Below, piece after piece: positions 17,397-25,734 of a stretch of 64,000 nt of DNA (position 1 is the stretch's first letter; each line of letters opens with the position of its first letter). The stretch is from Virgibacillus ihumii (lineage in GTDB: Bacteria > Bacillota > Bacilli > Bacillales > Amphibacillaceae): assembly GCF_902726655.1 (NCBI RefSeq), contig NZ_CACVAN010000001.1, positions 1,426,001-1,490,000 on the forward strand, in the 5' to 3' direction. The notes beneath the pieces were generated by a model. That model was not told where the DNA came from and did no database searches. It worked only from the letters and a program-made list of their open reading frames with translations. Position numbers and translations under genes: made by a program.

Positions 17397-18593
17397 ATGT
17401 CCAAGGGAAAGTCCGCCACGCTGGGAGTCATTATCTTTTCACTGACAGCACTTATTTTGGTTATAACTATAAATGCAAATGAGAAGAAAAAACACCTTGA
17501 AGCAAAATTACATAGTCCCATGGATAATCTGGCAAAAGAAAAATCGATAGTGTTCAAAGTTGACGACAAAGAAAAAACCAAAAAAACGACACTGGGAAAC
17601 AAGCAAAAATCTGAAACCTATGTTACCAAGTACATAGCAGTTTCTGAACTGAATGTCTGGAGCGGGCCGGGTGTTGACCATGAGGTGATTGGTATTTTGA
17701 GTCTAAACGAAACTATTAAAGTGGCGATGGAAAACACAATCAATGGGTGGGTGAAAGTAAATGGTACAAACATCCAAGGCTATGTAAATGGAAACTATCT
17801 TTCCGGTGAGAAAACCAAAGTTGTTTCTAATGCCCCCAGAGACAGCAATACTAACAATCACGATGAAGAAAATAATGGCACCCAAAGTGAAGATTCAAAC
17901 CAGCAAAAGGATTCAACACAAAAGGACACAAATATTCAGAAAGAGCGGGACCGAACGAATAATAATTCCAATGAACCGAAACCAACTGTTCCAAACAACG
18001 ACGCACAAAAGCTTAACACCATTGATGCAAACAACCAATTAATTTTAGTGACAACCAATGGTTATGGAACGAGTTCGGCAACCGTTCAGACTTTTGAACG
18101 GAACTCACAGGGAGCTTGGGCGCGTATACTGTCGATACCAGGACACATCGGTAAAAATGGGTTTGCTGTAAATAAAGTGGAAGGTGACGGAAAAAGCCCA
18201 ACAGGCAAGTACTCCATTGGCTTTGCCTTTGGACGAAGCGGGAATCCGGGTACAAAACTTCCATTTCGGGCAATAACATCTGACCATGTTTGGGTCAATG
18301 ACTCGAATTCTTCGTTATACAATACATGGCAATCAAGACAGGAAACTAAGCAGCAGTGGAATAGTGCAGAAAACATGGACATTCCGGCATACACGTATGG
18401 TTTTGTCATAAATTACAATACACAACAAACACCAGGTGCCGGGAGCGCTATTTTCTTTCATATTTCAAACAGTTATACACTTGGATGTACGGGGGTTTCA
18501 AAGAACAATGTCGTAAAAATTTTGCAGTGGCTTGATCCAGCCAAAAACCCGGTAATTATTCAGACACCGGAAAGTGAACTGGCAAGTTATTGA
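17397..18593 (+). CDS. SH3b domain and L,D-transpeptidase-like (YkuD fold) wall protein
   Basis: A 398-residue exported protein. A hydrophobic segment LGVIIFSLTALILVITI (residues 9-25) serves as signal anchor. A bacterial SH3 domain follows (about 82-140, SELNVWSGPGVDHEVIG and WVKVNGTNIQGYVNG), then an Asn/Gln/Asp-rich linker, then a C-terminal domain from about 205. That domain has GKSPTGKYSIGFAFG, IFFHISNSYTLGCTGVSKNN and the ending NPVIIQTPESE, fitting YkuD-like catalytic domains with the active cysteine in GCTGV. It probably binds and modifies peptidoglycan. The active-site motif is SxxLGCTGV rather than the usual SHGCxR, so catalysis should be confirmed. Own terminator downstream. Confidence 0.8.
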   Translation: MSKGKSATLGVIIFSLTALILVITINANEKKKHLEAKLHSPMDNLAKEKSIVFKVDDKEKTKKTTLGNKQKSETYVTKYIAVSELNVWSGPGVDHEVIGILSLNETIKVAMENTINGWVKVNGTNIQGYVNGNYLSGEKTKVVSNAPRDSNTNNHDEENNGTQSEDSNQQKDSTQKDTNIQKERDRTNNNSNEPKPTVPNNDAQKLNTIDANNQLILVTTNGYGTSSATVQTFERNSQGAWARILSIPGHIGKNGFAVNKVEGDGKSPTGKYSIGFAFGRSGNPGTKLPFRAITSDHVWVNDSNSSLYNTWQSRQETKQQWNSAENMDIPAYTYGFVINYNTQQTPGAGSAIFFHISNSYTLGCTGVSKNNVVKILQWLDPAKNPVIIQTPESELASY

Positions 18594-18596
18594 TTA

Positions 18597-18632
18597 AAAA
18601 GCGGCAGCACCTCTTCAGATGCTGCCGCTTTT
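18597..18632. terminator. Bidirectional terminator
   Basis: AAAAGCGGCAGCA and TGCTGCCGCTTTT form a 13-bp stem with a 10-base loop between two convergent genes; T-runs are present in both directions. Confidence 0.9.
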
Positions 18633-18639
18633 AATCCAT

Positions 18640-19443
18640 TTAACCAAATACCGTTTGCAAAACTTCCGTTTCCTCATGATCGAGCATATTCTTATGAATG
18701 ATCTGGTTTGCTGGTTTATTCATCTGTTCTTCCAGTTCATGAGATCCGTCTGATTCACCGATAACATATATTTTTTCCCAGTCATGATCTTTCGCCAACT
18801 TATCCATTTTTGGAGCGATTTTTTTATACCAGCGTTGCCTATTGGCCTGATAGCGTTCTTTAAATTCGTCCTGCTGTGAACTTTTACCACCAGACCCCAT
18901 TGATGCATCCGCTTTATGCGGTCCGGTAAACTGACGCCAATGGTCTGTATCCAAATCGAATTGATAATAGGACGTATCCAAAATTTCATTTAACGCTGTT
19001 TCCATCACTTTAATCTGATCCTGCTGCACCAAAATAATACCGGACTTCGGAAATTCATCATGAAGTTTTTTCAACTGCTCGAGCTGTGGTGTTTCCTCCC
19101 AGTAAAATTCTGTTTTTAACCGCATTTGAACCCGGGTTGCATACCATACACTTTCATCAGCAGAGGCAAACAAAATGACCCCTCTTTGCAGATGCTGTTC
19201 ATTCGAATGAATATATTTTTCCGCTTTCTGCTTAACAAGTTGAAAGTTTTTCAGTTCTTCCTTATCATCGGATTGTTCCAGATAACTTTCAAAATTCCGT
19301 AACCCGTTCTTAAAATGAATTTTCCACTCACCAGCTTGCTGCTCCGGATCAGATGGATCTGTGTTCAAATACATTGATAATACTTTATTTGTACCGTCTT
19401 TTTTTACATTTTCCAGTTGCTTAATCTGTTCAATCAATTCCAT
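18640..19443 (-). CDS. VLRF1/baeRF-type release-factor-like protein
   Basis: A 267-residue soluble protein resembling the bacterial eRF1-like (VLRF1) proteins, a family related to the archaeal/eukaryotic release factor middle domain and suggested to act on stalled ribosomes. The start KVLSMYLNTDPSDPEQQ and the run GVILFASADESVWYATRV fit the N-terminal domain; the central and C-terminal portions include SGIILVQQDQIKVMETAL and KIYVIGESDGSHELEEQ. The GGxSQQDEFKERYQANRQRW stretch (about 185-205) is Gln-rich, like the release-factor loop. Function here is inference from family. Monocistronic. Confidence 0.65.
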   Translation of the reverse strand: MELIEQIKQLENVKKDGTNKVLSMYLNTDPSDPEQQAGEWKIHFKNGLRNFESYLEQSDDKEELKNFQLVKQKAEKYIHSNEQHLQRGVILFASADESVWYATRVQMRLKTEFYWEETPQLEQLKKLHDEFPKSGIILVQQDQIKVMETALNEILDTSYYQFDLDTDHWRQFTGPHKADASMGSGGKSSQQDEFKERYQANRQRWYKKIAPKMDKLAKDHDWEKIYVIGESDGSHELEEQMNKPANQIIHKNMLDHEETEVLQTVFG

Positions 19444-19512
19444 GTAATATCGGCACCCCTTTAAAATAATTGTTACTGTTTCAGTTTCCGATATTATCTG
19501 TTTGTAAACATG

Positions 19513-19827
19513 CTAGGAGATGAGCTTTAATCCTACTGCGGCTGACAGAACCATACTGATGAACAGCACCCTGCGCCAATCGGTGGATTCCTTATAGAAA
19601 ATAATTCCTGCAAGTGCGCTGCCAACTGTTCCAATCCCTGTCCAAACCGCATATGCAGTGCTCATCGGGATAGTTTGCATGGCAATACTCAGGAAAATAA
19701 AACTGCTTATAAAACCACCCAGCAGCCAAACAAACGAATTGATACTTTTTTCATTATTTATTTTATTTATCCCCATTACACCGACAATTTCACCGGCTCC
19801 TGCGATTAGTAGAAATACCCAACTCAT
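19513..19827 (-). CDS. ykkD: SMR guanidinium exporter subunit, YkkD type
   Basis: A 104-residue small multidrug resistance protein with four hydrophobic helices (MSWVFLLIAGAGEIVGVMG; MSTAYAVWTGIGTVGSAL; ending AAVGLKLIS). The conserved membrane glutamate is at position 13. It overlaps ykkC by four bases, the arrangement of heterodimeric SMR exporters. The guanidine-I riboswitch upstream of the pair shows that the physiological substrate is guanidinium, exported in exchange for protons. The sequence resembles Bacillus subtilis YkkD (GdnD). Confidence 0.88.
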   Translation of the reverse strand: MSWVFLLIAGAGEIVGVMGINKINNEKSINSFVWLLGGFISSFIFLSIAMQTIPMSTAYAVWTGIGTVGSALAGIIFYKESTDWRRVLFISMVLSAAVGLKLIS

Positions 19828-20162
19828 ATTGCGTGCTCCCCTTGCTCTTCAGACGTAATCATTTTTAACCCGACAACTCCTGTTAACAGAATTGCAATCA
19901 GGATAGTTTTTGCCAGGCTGAAGGGTTCACCAAAAATCGTAAAGCCCAGGATTGTCGTCCCTACTGTTCCCATTCCGGCGAAAACTGCATATGCAGTTCC
20001 AACCGGCAATTTTCTTGAAGCAATTATTAGCAAATGCATACTAAAATAAATCGCAAATGCTGTTAAAAGCCAGGTTCCAACATTATAAGCATGTTTTAAT
20101 CCAACTACCCAGCCAATTTCAAATAACCCTGCCAAAAATACAATGTTCCAGCTTTTGTTCAT
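19824..20162 (-). CDS. ykkC: SMR guanidinium exporter subunit, YkkC type
   Basis: A 112-residue small multidrug resistance protein with four helices: NIVFLAGLFEIGWVVGLKHA with the membrane glutamate, LPVGTAYAVFAGMGTVGTTI and GVVGLKMITSEE. It matches the YkkC (GdnC) half of the heterodimeric guanidinium exporter; its last bases overlap the start of the YkkD half. The ATG has an AGGAGGCAGG site. The transcript starts upstream of a guanidine-I riboswitch and passes through a 20-bp repeat array before reaching this gene, giving an unusually long leader of more than 400 nt. Confidence 0.88.
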   Translation of the reverse strand: MNKSWNIVFLAGLFEIGWVVGLKHAYNVGTWLLTAFAIYFSMHLLIIASRKLPVGTAYAVFAGMGTVGTTILGFTIFGEPFSLAKTILIAILLTGVVGLKMITSEEQGEHAI

Positions 20163-20225
20163 TTTCCTGCCTCCTGAAATGTTAATATCTCCTATTAGGG
20201 AGGGTGATATTTATTCAGATCAAAT

Positions 20226-20422
20226 GATGGTGATGATGTTGTGTCACGATCGGTTGATGTTTTTCCCGTATGGTTGATGTTTGCCTCGTACGGTCGATGT
20301 TTTTCCCGTATGGTTGATGTTTGCCTGATACGGTTGATGTTTTTCCCGTATGGTCGATGTTCTCCCCGTACGGTTGATGTTTTCCCCGTACAGTTGATGT
20401 TCTCCCCGTAAGGTTGATGTTC
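20226..20422 (+). repeat. 20-bp tandem repeat array B
   Basis: About nine or ten units of the form TTGATGTTTTTCCCGTATGG or TTGATGTTCTCCCCGTACGG with a strict 20-bp period. The unit shares TTGATGTT-N5-CGTRYGG with array A. It lies between the guanidine-I riboswitch terminator and ykkC, so it would be transcribed as antisense of the shown unit in the leader. Minus-strand frames across it encode 20-residue periodic peptides that are probably not real proteins. Confidence 0.93.
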
Positions 20423-20456
20423 CACTTATTACACTAATAGCTATCCAAAACAAAAA

Positions 20457-20575
20457 GCCCGGGACGATATCGCGCTGATATCCTCCCGGGCTTTTCTCCC
20501 GCCGTGAACACATACCGTGCGTCTTCTCTCGGACCAGTCCAGCCAAACGCTGCGGAACCCTAGAAGACTTTAATA
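20457..20575 (-). ncRNA. Guanidine-I riboswitch (ykkC motif) with terminator
   Basis: On the minus strand the conserved blocks appear in order: CTTCTAGGGTTCCGC, GACTGGTCCGAGAGAAG, ACGCACGG, CACGGCGGGA and AAAAGCCCGGGAG. The last block can form a terminator with TCCCGGGC (20457-20464) followed by TTTTTGTTTT. Guanidinium binding stabilises the aptamer and allows read-through into ykkC-ykkD. The block order and sequence match the known class, so this is a strong call. Confidence 0.95.
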
Positions 20576-20680
20576 ATGACAGTATAGCCAATAATTCTTT
20601 TCCGGTCAACCTTTCTATGTACGGATAATTCCCGTTGCAGTTTCATACCTTTATATAAAGAAAAAATTTGGACGAGATAT

Positions 20681-21262
20681 GTGGTGAATGCTTCCATGTT
20701 AAATAAAATAATTTCAACACTATTTGGCAGCTGCCTGATTGCGATTGGGATTAATTGCTTTGTTATCCCGCACCATTTAGTGGATGGCGGTATTATCGGA
20801 CTTGGTTTAATCGCCAAATATACATTCGGGCTCAAGCCTGGTTTAACCATTATTATCCTTAGCCTGCCACTATACATCTATGCCTGGTTTCATTTTCGCA
20901 CCTATTTTTATAATGGGATGCATGGTCTGCTGGTTTCATCGTGTCTTATTGATTATTTTCACCCATTATCCACGTTGAATACAGTACCTATTCTGATTAG
21001 TGCGTTGACTGGAGGAGTCGTGATCGGGGCAGGCATTGGAATTATGCTGTACACAAAGATTAGCACGGGGGGGACTGACCTCCTTGCTTTAATGATTTCA
21101 AAAAGTACTTCACTCAACGTTGGGATGGTTATTCTTTTCATTGATGGCCTCGTCATTTTGATAGGGTCAACCGTTATTAAGGAAACAACTATTTTTTATT
21201 CCAGTCTGATGGTTGGTGTTATTGGATTGACCACATCCGTCATTACGAAAAAAAGCAGCTGA
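20681..21262 (+). CDS. Short YitT family membrane protein
   Basis: A 193-residue protein with about five hydrophobic helices: GSCLIAIGINCFVIPHHLVD, GGVVIGAGIGIMLYTKIS, STGGTDLLALMISKS and FSIDGLVILIGSTV-like segments typical of the YitT membrane domain. It lacks the soluble DUF2179 domain present in the homologue at 7932. Possible starts are GTG at 20681 or 20684 and ATG at 20696; none has a strong ribosome site, so the N-terminus is uncertain. It is divergent from the guanidine riboswitch. Function of the family is not established. Confidence 0.8.
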   Translation: MVNASMLNKIISTLFGSCLIAIGINCFVIPHHLVDGGIIGLGLIAKYTFGLKPGLTIIILSLPLYIYAWFHFRTYFYNGMHGLLVSSCLIDYFHPLSTLNTVPILISALTGGVVIGAGIGIMLYTKISTGGTDLLALMISKSTSLNVGMVILFIDGLVILIGSTVIKETTIFYSSLMVGVIGLTTSVITKKSS

Positions 21263-21284
21263 CAGAACACTTCTGTCAGCTGCT
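21253..21284 (+). terminator. Terminator after short YitT gene
   Basis: AGCAGCTGACAG pairs with CTGTCAGCTGCT around AACACTT, overlapping the stop codon. The T-run is moderate. Confidence 0.7.
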
Positions 21285-21415
21285 GCATTCTATTTATCAA
21301 CCCTTCCAACCGGAAAGATTAATTATAGATATTATAATTTTTCTTTAAGTAAGCCTTCTAAAATAAATGATTCTTTAGTATAAGGATAGATCTTTTTAAA
21401 GCATAGCTATATTTT

Positions 21416-22660
21416 TTATTGAATACGGCGGACGTGACCGCTGAAGTGTTTGCTCCAATAAACATTGTTCACACTGGCAACTGCTACGCCCGTACTGCTT
21501 TGCGAACCGAGAAATTTACCGTTACCCAAGTAGATTCCAACATGTCCATTTGTTTTATACGTGTTGAAGAAGATAAGATCCCCAGGCTGTGCATTACTGT
21601 ATGAAACTTTGGTTCCAACAGACTGTAATGCTGATGTACTTGATGGAATGGATACGCCAGCCTGCGCAAATGCCCATGACACAAATCCGGAGCAGTCAAA
21701 TCCTGCAGGTGTTTTTCCTCCCATTACATATGGAGTTCCTGTTACAGTGTACCCGGCCGCAATTGCTGAACTAAAGCTTCCCGACGAGACATTGGATGAG
21801 TTGCTGCTTAATTGTGTTAAGTCACCACCATCACTTGAAGAACTCGCTGACGCACCAGAACTATTGCTGTCTGACGCTGAACCCGTGTTATTACTACGGG
21901 CTGAAGTTTCACGTGCCTGACGCTCGCGGATTTCCTGTTCAACTGAAGCAAGACTGTCATCCTTATTTTCCAGTTCTGCTTTCATCTGGCGTAAATCTTC
22001 TTCTTTATTCTTCAATTTTTTCTTGTCAGCTTCCACTTGTTCTTTTTGTGATAAAATCGTTTTCTGTGTAAATTCAAGCTCTGCCTTCATATCTTTTAAA
22101 TTATTCAGCTTTTTCTCAACCTTGTCCTGTTTCTTTTCAAGCTTTGCCTTATCTTCCTTCTGACGTTCCATCAGCTTTTCATCTGCTTCGGCAATTTTTG
22201 AAACTGCAGAAACCCGGCTGATCAAATCACTGAAGCTTTCAGAACCGAAAACAACTTCCAGAAAGCTGACATCTCCGCCGCTCCGCTGATATGATTTGAT
22301 TCTGTCTTTCAATATTTCATAACGTTTTTCAATATCTTCTTCCAATTCCTTTATTTCTTTTTCAAAAGCAGCAACTTCCTTTTTTGTATCGGAAATTTTA
22401 GCTTTCGTTTCATTCATTTTTTGTTTATTTTGCTTTAGTGCATTTTCAACCTTCTTAATCTTTTCATTTAATTCTTCCAACTCTACCATTACATCGGCAA
22501 TTTTAGACTCAGCTTTCGACAAATCTTCTTTTATATCTGACCGTTCGGATTGTACTTCCTGTAAATTACTTGGTGTTTCAGCGTAAACGGTTGTTCCAAA
22601 AATTGCACTGCCAAAGACAACCACACCTGCAGTGGCAATTGTACTAATTGTTTTCTTCAA
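21416..22660 (-). CDS. CwlO-like D,L-endopeptidase (coiled coil + NlpC/P60)
   Basis: A 414-residue secreted peptidoglycan hydrolase. A signal peptide (ISTIATAGVVVFGSAIFG, cleavage near VYAE) is followed by a long charged coiled coil (about residues 30-260, PcsB/CwlO N-terminal type), a Ser/Asn-rich linker and a C-terminal NlpC/P60 domain with the active cysteine in AGFDCSGFVSW, and histidine in TNGHVGIYLGNG. It should cut the gamma-D-Glu-DAP bond during growth; in Bacillus CwlO is controlled by FtsEX. The frame opens at 22783, but the TTG at 22660 preceded by AAGCGGGG gives a proper signal peptide start. Confidence 0.88.
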   Translation of the reverse strand: MKKTISTIATAGVVVFGSAIFGTTVYAETPSNLQEVQSERSDIKEDLSKAESKIADVMVELEELNEKIKKVENALKQNKQKMNETKAKISDTKKEVAAFEKEIKELEEDIEKRYEILKDRIKSYQRSGGDVSFLEVVFGSESFSDLISRVSAVSKIAEADEKLMERQKEDKAKLEKKQDKVEKKLNNLKDMKAELEFTQKTILSQKEQVEADKKKLKNKEEDLRQMKAELENKDDSLASVEQEIRERQARETSARSNNTGSASDSNSSGASASSSSDGGDLTQLSSNSSNVSSGSFSSAIAAGYTVTGTPYVMGGKTPAGFDCSGFVSWAFAQAGVSIPSSTSALQSVGTKVSYSNAQPGDLIFFNTYKTNGHVGIYLGNGKFLGSQSSTGVAVASVNNVYWSKHFSGHVRRIQ

Positions 22661-22788
22661 CTTTCTATTCCCCGCTTCCCTTTCACAACCGCAAAATCTG
22701 TCTATGTATGTTCCTGATTTTCTGGGTAATTTGCAGTAATGTGATAATTTATAATAGATTATGTAACTTATTATCTTAGGCAATTCGC

Positions 22789-22797
22789 ATTATATCA
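22789..22797 (-). promoter_or_regulatory. Extended -10 promoter of the CwlO-like gene
   Basis: TGATATAAT on the minus strand fits an extended -10. It would give a leader of about 120 nt. A clear -35 is not seen. Confidence 0.45.
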
Positions 22798-22867
22798 TGT
22801 AAAAATGACATGACTGTAATAATAGTATTACAATTGTATTTCAATAATGAAAGCGGGGTTTTCACAT

Positions 22868-22893
22868 TAAAAAAGCGCAGTATACCTGCACTT
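22868..22893 (-). terminator. Terminator after corA
   Basis: AAAAGTGCAG and CTGCGCTTTT form a 10-bp stem with one mismatch, followed by further T on the minus strand, directly at the corA stop. Confidence 0.7.
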
Positions 22894-23844
22894 TTAATCA
22901 AACCATCCCTTTTTTTTAAACCAGAAAAACATCAATCCGCTGATCGCCAGCATCACAAACCATACGATAAAGTACCCATATTTATTGTCCAATTCCGGCA
23001 TATACACGAAGTTCATTCCATATACTCCGACAATAAACGTCAATGGCATAAAAATAACCGAAATGACTGTCAAAATCTGCATCGTTCGATTTGTCTGGTG
23101 CGCATTTAATGATAAATAGCTGTCCCGAATATCCTGTGTCATTTCCCGGTTTGAAGCAATCATGTCGGCAACTTTGATCAAATGGTCGTGGATATCTACA
23201 AAATATTCCCGCCGGTCATGAATCCCCTCCAGTTTGTGCGTGTTCAGCATACGATATAAAAGATCACGCATCGGATGAACTGTCTGCCGCAACTTCAGCA
23301 ATTCACCCCGACGGTCAAACAAATGTTCAAGCAATTGCTCCATCGATAAACGTTTGGTATTCTCCTCAATTTCATTTATATGATCCTCAATGTCATAAAC
23401 AATAGGGAAATATTTGTCGACAACATTGTCCAATAACTGATGAAACACGAAATATTCATCCAGCATATCCTTTTTCTTCGTCCGCTCCACCAGACGAAAT
23501 GCAGCATCAACCGATCCCGAAGCGTGTTTATGATACGTTACGATCCTGTTATCTTCAAGAAAAATATCAATTTCTTTTTTGGACAAATCCTCTTTATCAA
23601 CCGCATGAATCACAAAAAAAGAATGATTATCGTAATAATCCATTTTTGGCCGTTGCAGATCATGCATACAATCTTCCACCGCCAGCGGATGGAAATGAAA
23701 ATATGACTCCAGTAACATAATTTCATCCTGGGATGGTGCTTCTAAATCAACCCAGACCCAGGAAAAGTTTTGTTTATTCAGGTCTTTTATTTCCAAATTA
23801 TGAACGATACTGTTGTCATCTGTCTGTGCCACAATACGCATCAT
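22894..23844 (-). CDS. corA: CorA-family magnesium transporter
   Basis: A 316-residue CorA/ZntB-type channel subunit. A large soluble N-terminal domain is followed by two C-terminal helices, the first ending in the signature YGMNF (GVYGMNFVYMPE), the second FVMLAISGLMFFWF. Pentamers of this family carry Mg2+ (or Co2+, Zn2+) inward. The open frame extends upstream to 24027 but that part crosses a degenerate repeat; ATG at 23844 has an AGAAAGGA site spaced seven bases away and starts the conserved region. Monocistronic with its own terminator. Confidence 0.92.
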   Translation of the reverse strand: MMRIVAQTDDNSIVHNLEIKDLNKQNFSWVWVDLEAPSQDEIMLLESYFHFHPLAVEDCMHDLQRPKMDYYDNHSFFVIHAVDKEDLSKKEIDIFLEDNRIVTYHKHASGSVDAAFRLVERTKKKDMLDEYFVFHQLLDNVVDKYFPIVYDIEDHINEIEENTKRLSMEQLLEHLFDRRGELLKLRQTVHPMRDLLYRMLNTHKLEGIHDRREYFVDIHDHLIKVADMIASNREMTQDIRDSYLSLNAHQTNRTMQILTVISVIFMPLTFIVGVYGMNFVYMPELDNKYGYFIVWFVMLAISGLMFFWFKKKGWFD

Positions 23845-23939
23845 GTCATTATCCTTTCTTTCATGATACTTACTTTTTCCCAATCCTTCTTTGATTAAAC
23901 CAAAAATCGTTAATATAGTTCTGGGATAAACTGTAGAAG

Positions 23940-24012
23940 GTGAAGCTTTGTCAGTGATTCCTATCGGCGAATTCGGCCGTTCTATCAGTGAAAAAGACAG
24001 TTCTATCGAATT
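23940..24012 (-). repeat. Degenerate 21-bp tandem repeat D
   Basis: On the minus strand three consecutive 21-base units begin GATAGAACTGTCT, GATAGAACGGCCG and GATAGGAATCACT. Only the GATAGRA start is well kept. The array lies between the aceA terminator and the corA start. Confidence 0.6.
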
Positions 24013-24018
24013 CAACAA

Positions 24019-24048
24019 AAAAGACACCCCATCAATGTGAGGTGCCGA
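24019..24048 (-). terminator. Terminator after aceA
   Basis: GGCACCTC pairs with GGGGTGTC (with G-U pairs) and is followed by TTTTTT on the minus strand. Confidence 0.8.
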
Positions 24049-24052
24049 ATAT

Positions 24053-25330
24053 TTATGATGTAAATTGCTCCGTCTCGGTTGAACCAGCCAATGCCCCGGT
24101 TGATGAAGTACCTCCGGATATCACCTGCGCTACTTCATCAAAATAACCGGTTCCAACTTCACGCTGATGCCGGGTTGCACTGTAACCGGCCACCTCACTG
24201 GCAAATTCCGCCTGCTGCAATTTGGAGTATGCTGCCATTCCCTGATCTTTGTAGCCGCGGGCAAGATCAAACATGCTGTGATTCAGTGCATGGAATCCTG
24301 CTAATGTAACGAATTGAAATTTGTAACCCATTTTGCCGAGTTCATCTTGAAAGGAGGCAATTTCTTCATCCGACAGCTTTCCTTTCCAGTTAAATGACGG
24401 TGAACAATTGTATGCAAGCAGTTGATTTGGATACTTCTCATGAATCGCGTCAGCAAACCGTTTTGCTTCTTGCAAATTTGGTTCGGAAGTTTCGCACCAA
24501 ATCATATCAGCGTATGGTGCATATGCAAGACCGCGTGCAATCGCCTGATCCAGTCCGGATTCCGTTTTGAAAAATCCTTCCGCTGTCCGCTCACCTGTAA
24601 TAAAATCTGCATCATATGGATCAACGTCACTTGTTATCATGTCAGCCGCATTGGCATCCGTTCTGGCAATAATAATTGTTGAGGTTCCCATCACATCTGC
24701 GGCAAACCGGGCAGAAATCAGATTTCGAACTGCTGTCTGTGTCGGAAGTAACACTTTTCCGCCCAGATGTCCGCATTTCTTTTCCGATGACAGCTGATCT
24801 TCAAAATGAACGGCAGACGCACCCGCTTCAATCATGGATTTCATCAGCTCAAAAACATTCAGCTGTCCGCCAAACCCAGCTTCAGCATCCGCAACAATCG
24901 GTGCAAACCAATCAATCGAATCGTTACCTTCCGCATAATGGATCTGATCAGCACGCTGCAGTGCCTGGTTAATCCGCTTCACAACATTTGGTACACTATT
25001 AACCGGGTACAGGCTCTGGTCGGGATACATTTGTCCGGCCAGATTCGCATCAGCTGCTACTTGCCAACCGCTTAAGTAAATTGCCTTCAATCCTGCCTTC
25101 ACCTGTTGAACTGCCTGGTTTCCAGTCAACGCACCGAGCGCATTTATATATTCCGGTCCATTTATCAGATTCCACAGTTTCTCCGCTCCCCTTTTGGCCA
25201 ATGTATGTTCAATATCAATCGAACCTCGCAATCGTATGACATCCTCTGCCGAATAAGGCCGCTCTACATTCATCCAGCGCATATGATTTTCCCATTCATT
25301 TTGAATCTGTTCCATACGTTTTTTTGACAT
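24053..25330 (-). CDS. aceA: Isocitrate lyase
   Basis: A 425-residue enzyme that splits isocitrate into glyoxylate and succinate, the first step of the glyoxylate shunt used for growth on acetate and fatty acids. The active-site hexapeptide region reads [11 protein letters not shown] (near residue 190), and NCSPSFNWK and the substrate loop are present. Bacillus subtilis 168 lacks the shunt, whereas several other Bacillaceae keep it. No malate synthase gene is in the window. The start has an AAAGGGGA site. Three copies of a TTGTTATAATACAA-like palindrome upstream may be operator sites. It would work together with the fad genes at 2-8 kb in fatty acid use. Confidence 0.95.
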   Translation of the reverse strand: MSKKRMEQIQNEWENHMRWMNVERPYSAEDVIRLRGSIDIEHTLAKRGAEKLWNLINGPEYINALGALTGNQAVQQVKAGLKAIYLSGWQVAADANLAGQMYPDQSLYPVNSVPNVVKRINQALQRADQIHYAEGNDSIDWFAPIVADAEAGFGGQLNVFELMKSMIEAGASAVHFEDQLSSEKKCGHLGGKVLLPTQTAVRNLISARFAADVMGTSTIIIARTDANAADMITSDVDPYDADFITGERTAEGFFKTESGLDQAIARGLAYAPYADMIWCETSEPNLQEAKRFADAIHEKYPNQLLAYNCSPSFNWKGKLSDEEIASFQDELGKMGYKFQFVTLAGFHALNHSMFDLARGYKDQGMAAYSKLQQAEFASEVAGYSATRHQREVGTGYFDEVAQVISGGTSSTGALAGSTETEQFTS

Positions 25331-25382
25331 TTTCGTGTCCCCTTTCGATTAATAATTGTACACAGATAATGTTGGAATACAT

Positions 25383-25425
25383 TGTTATAATACAAAAAAA
25401 TAAAATGATCTTTGTTATATAACAA
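25383..25425. promoter_or_regulatory. Pair of 14-bp palindromes upstream of aceA
   Basis: TTGTTATAATACAA (25383-25396) and the perfect palindrome TTGTTATATAACAA (25412-25425), centred 29 bp apart, lie between aceA and the small gene upstream. They do not match FadR, CcpA or Rex sites that I know. A regulatory role is inferred from repetition and position. Confidence 0.5.
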
Positions 25426-25440
25426 TGATGGTAAAAAAAA

Positions 25441-25536
25441 TTACTCTTCCTTTTTAGACAGACAATAATCACATTCCAGTACCATACTTCGCTCATCAAT
25501 TCGCTTTCCACATTCAGGACAAGTAGGGGTTTTCAT
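25441..25536 (-). CDS. 31-residue zinc-ribbon protein
   Basis: A very short gene, MKTPTCPECGKRIDERSMVL followed by ECDYCLSKKEE. Two CxxC pairs (CPEC and CDYC, 14 residues between the inner cysteines) form a likely zinc ribbon. The ATG is preceded by an ideal AGGAGG site nine bases upstream. It is transcribed toward aceA, about 110 bp upstream of it, and is itself preceded by another copy (25579-25592) of the palindrome that occurs before aceA. It resembles small YhfH-like zinc proteins in size and motif only; the function is unknown. Confidence 0.72.
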   Translation of the reverse strand: MKTPTCPECGKRIDERSMVLECDYCLSKKEE

Positions 25537-25578
25537 TTGTTAATCCTCCTTTTGTATAACAGTTTATTAATTTATTTT

Positions 25579-25592
25579 ATTGTTATAATACA
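25579..25592. promoter_or_regulatory. Third copy of the aceA-region palindrome
   Basis: TTGTTATAATACAG is 13/14 identical to the copy at 25383 and lies about 45 bp upstream of the zinc-ribbon gene. Confidence 0.45.
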
Positions 25593-25734
25593 GTTTATGC
25601 GAAAGGAAAATAAATTGCAACCCCTTTTTTAAAAAATGTTTAAATTTAAGAAAGTGCGAATAATAAAAGGTTGAAAACAGCCACAGTTACTGGAAAAATA
25701 GAAAATGATATTAAATCATTGGAGATGACTTTGT

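Noticed and set aside
20195..20609. Minus-strand open frames over array B and the riboswitch
   Set aside because: One crosses the repeat array and the other crosses the guanidine-I riboswitch and its terminator; both are explained by RNA and repeat features.
23845..24027. N-terminal extension of CorA
   Set aside because: It crosses degenerate repeat D and a better ATG with a ribosome site exists at 23844.
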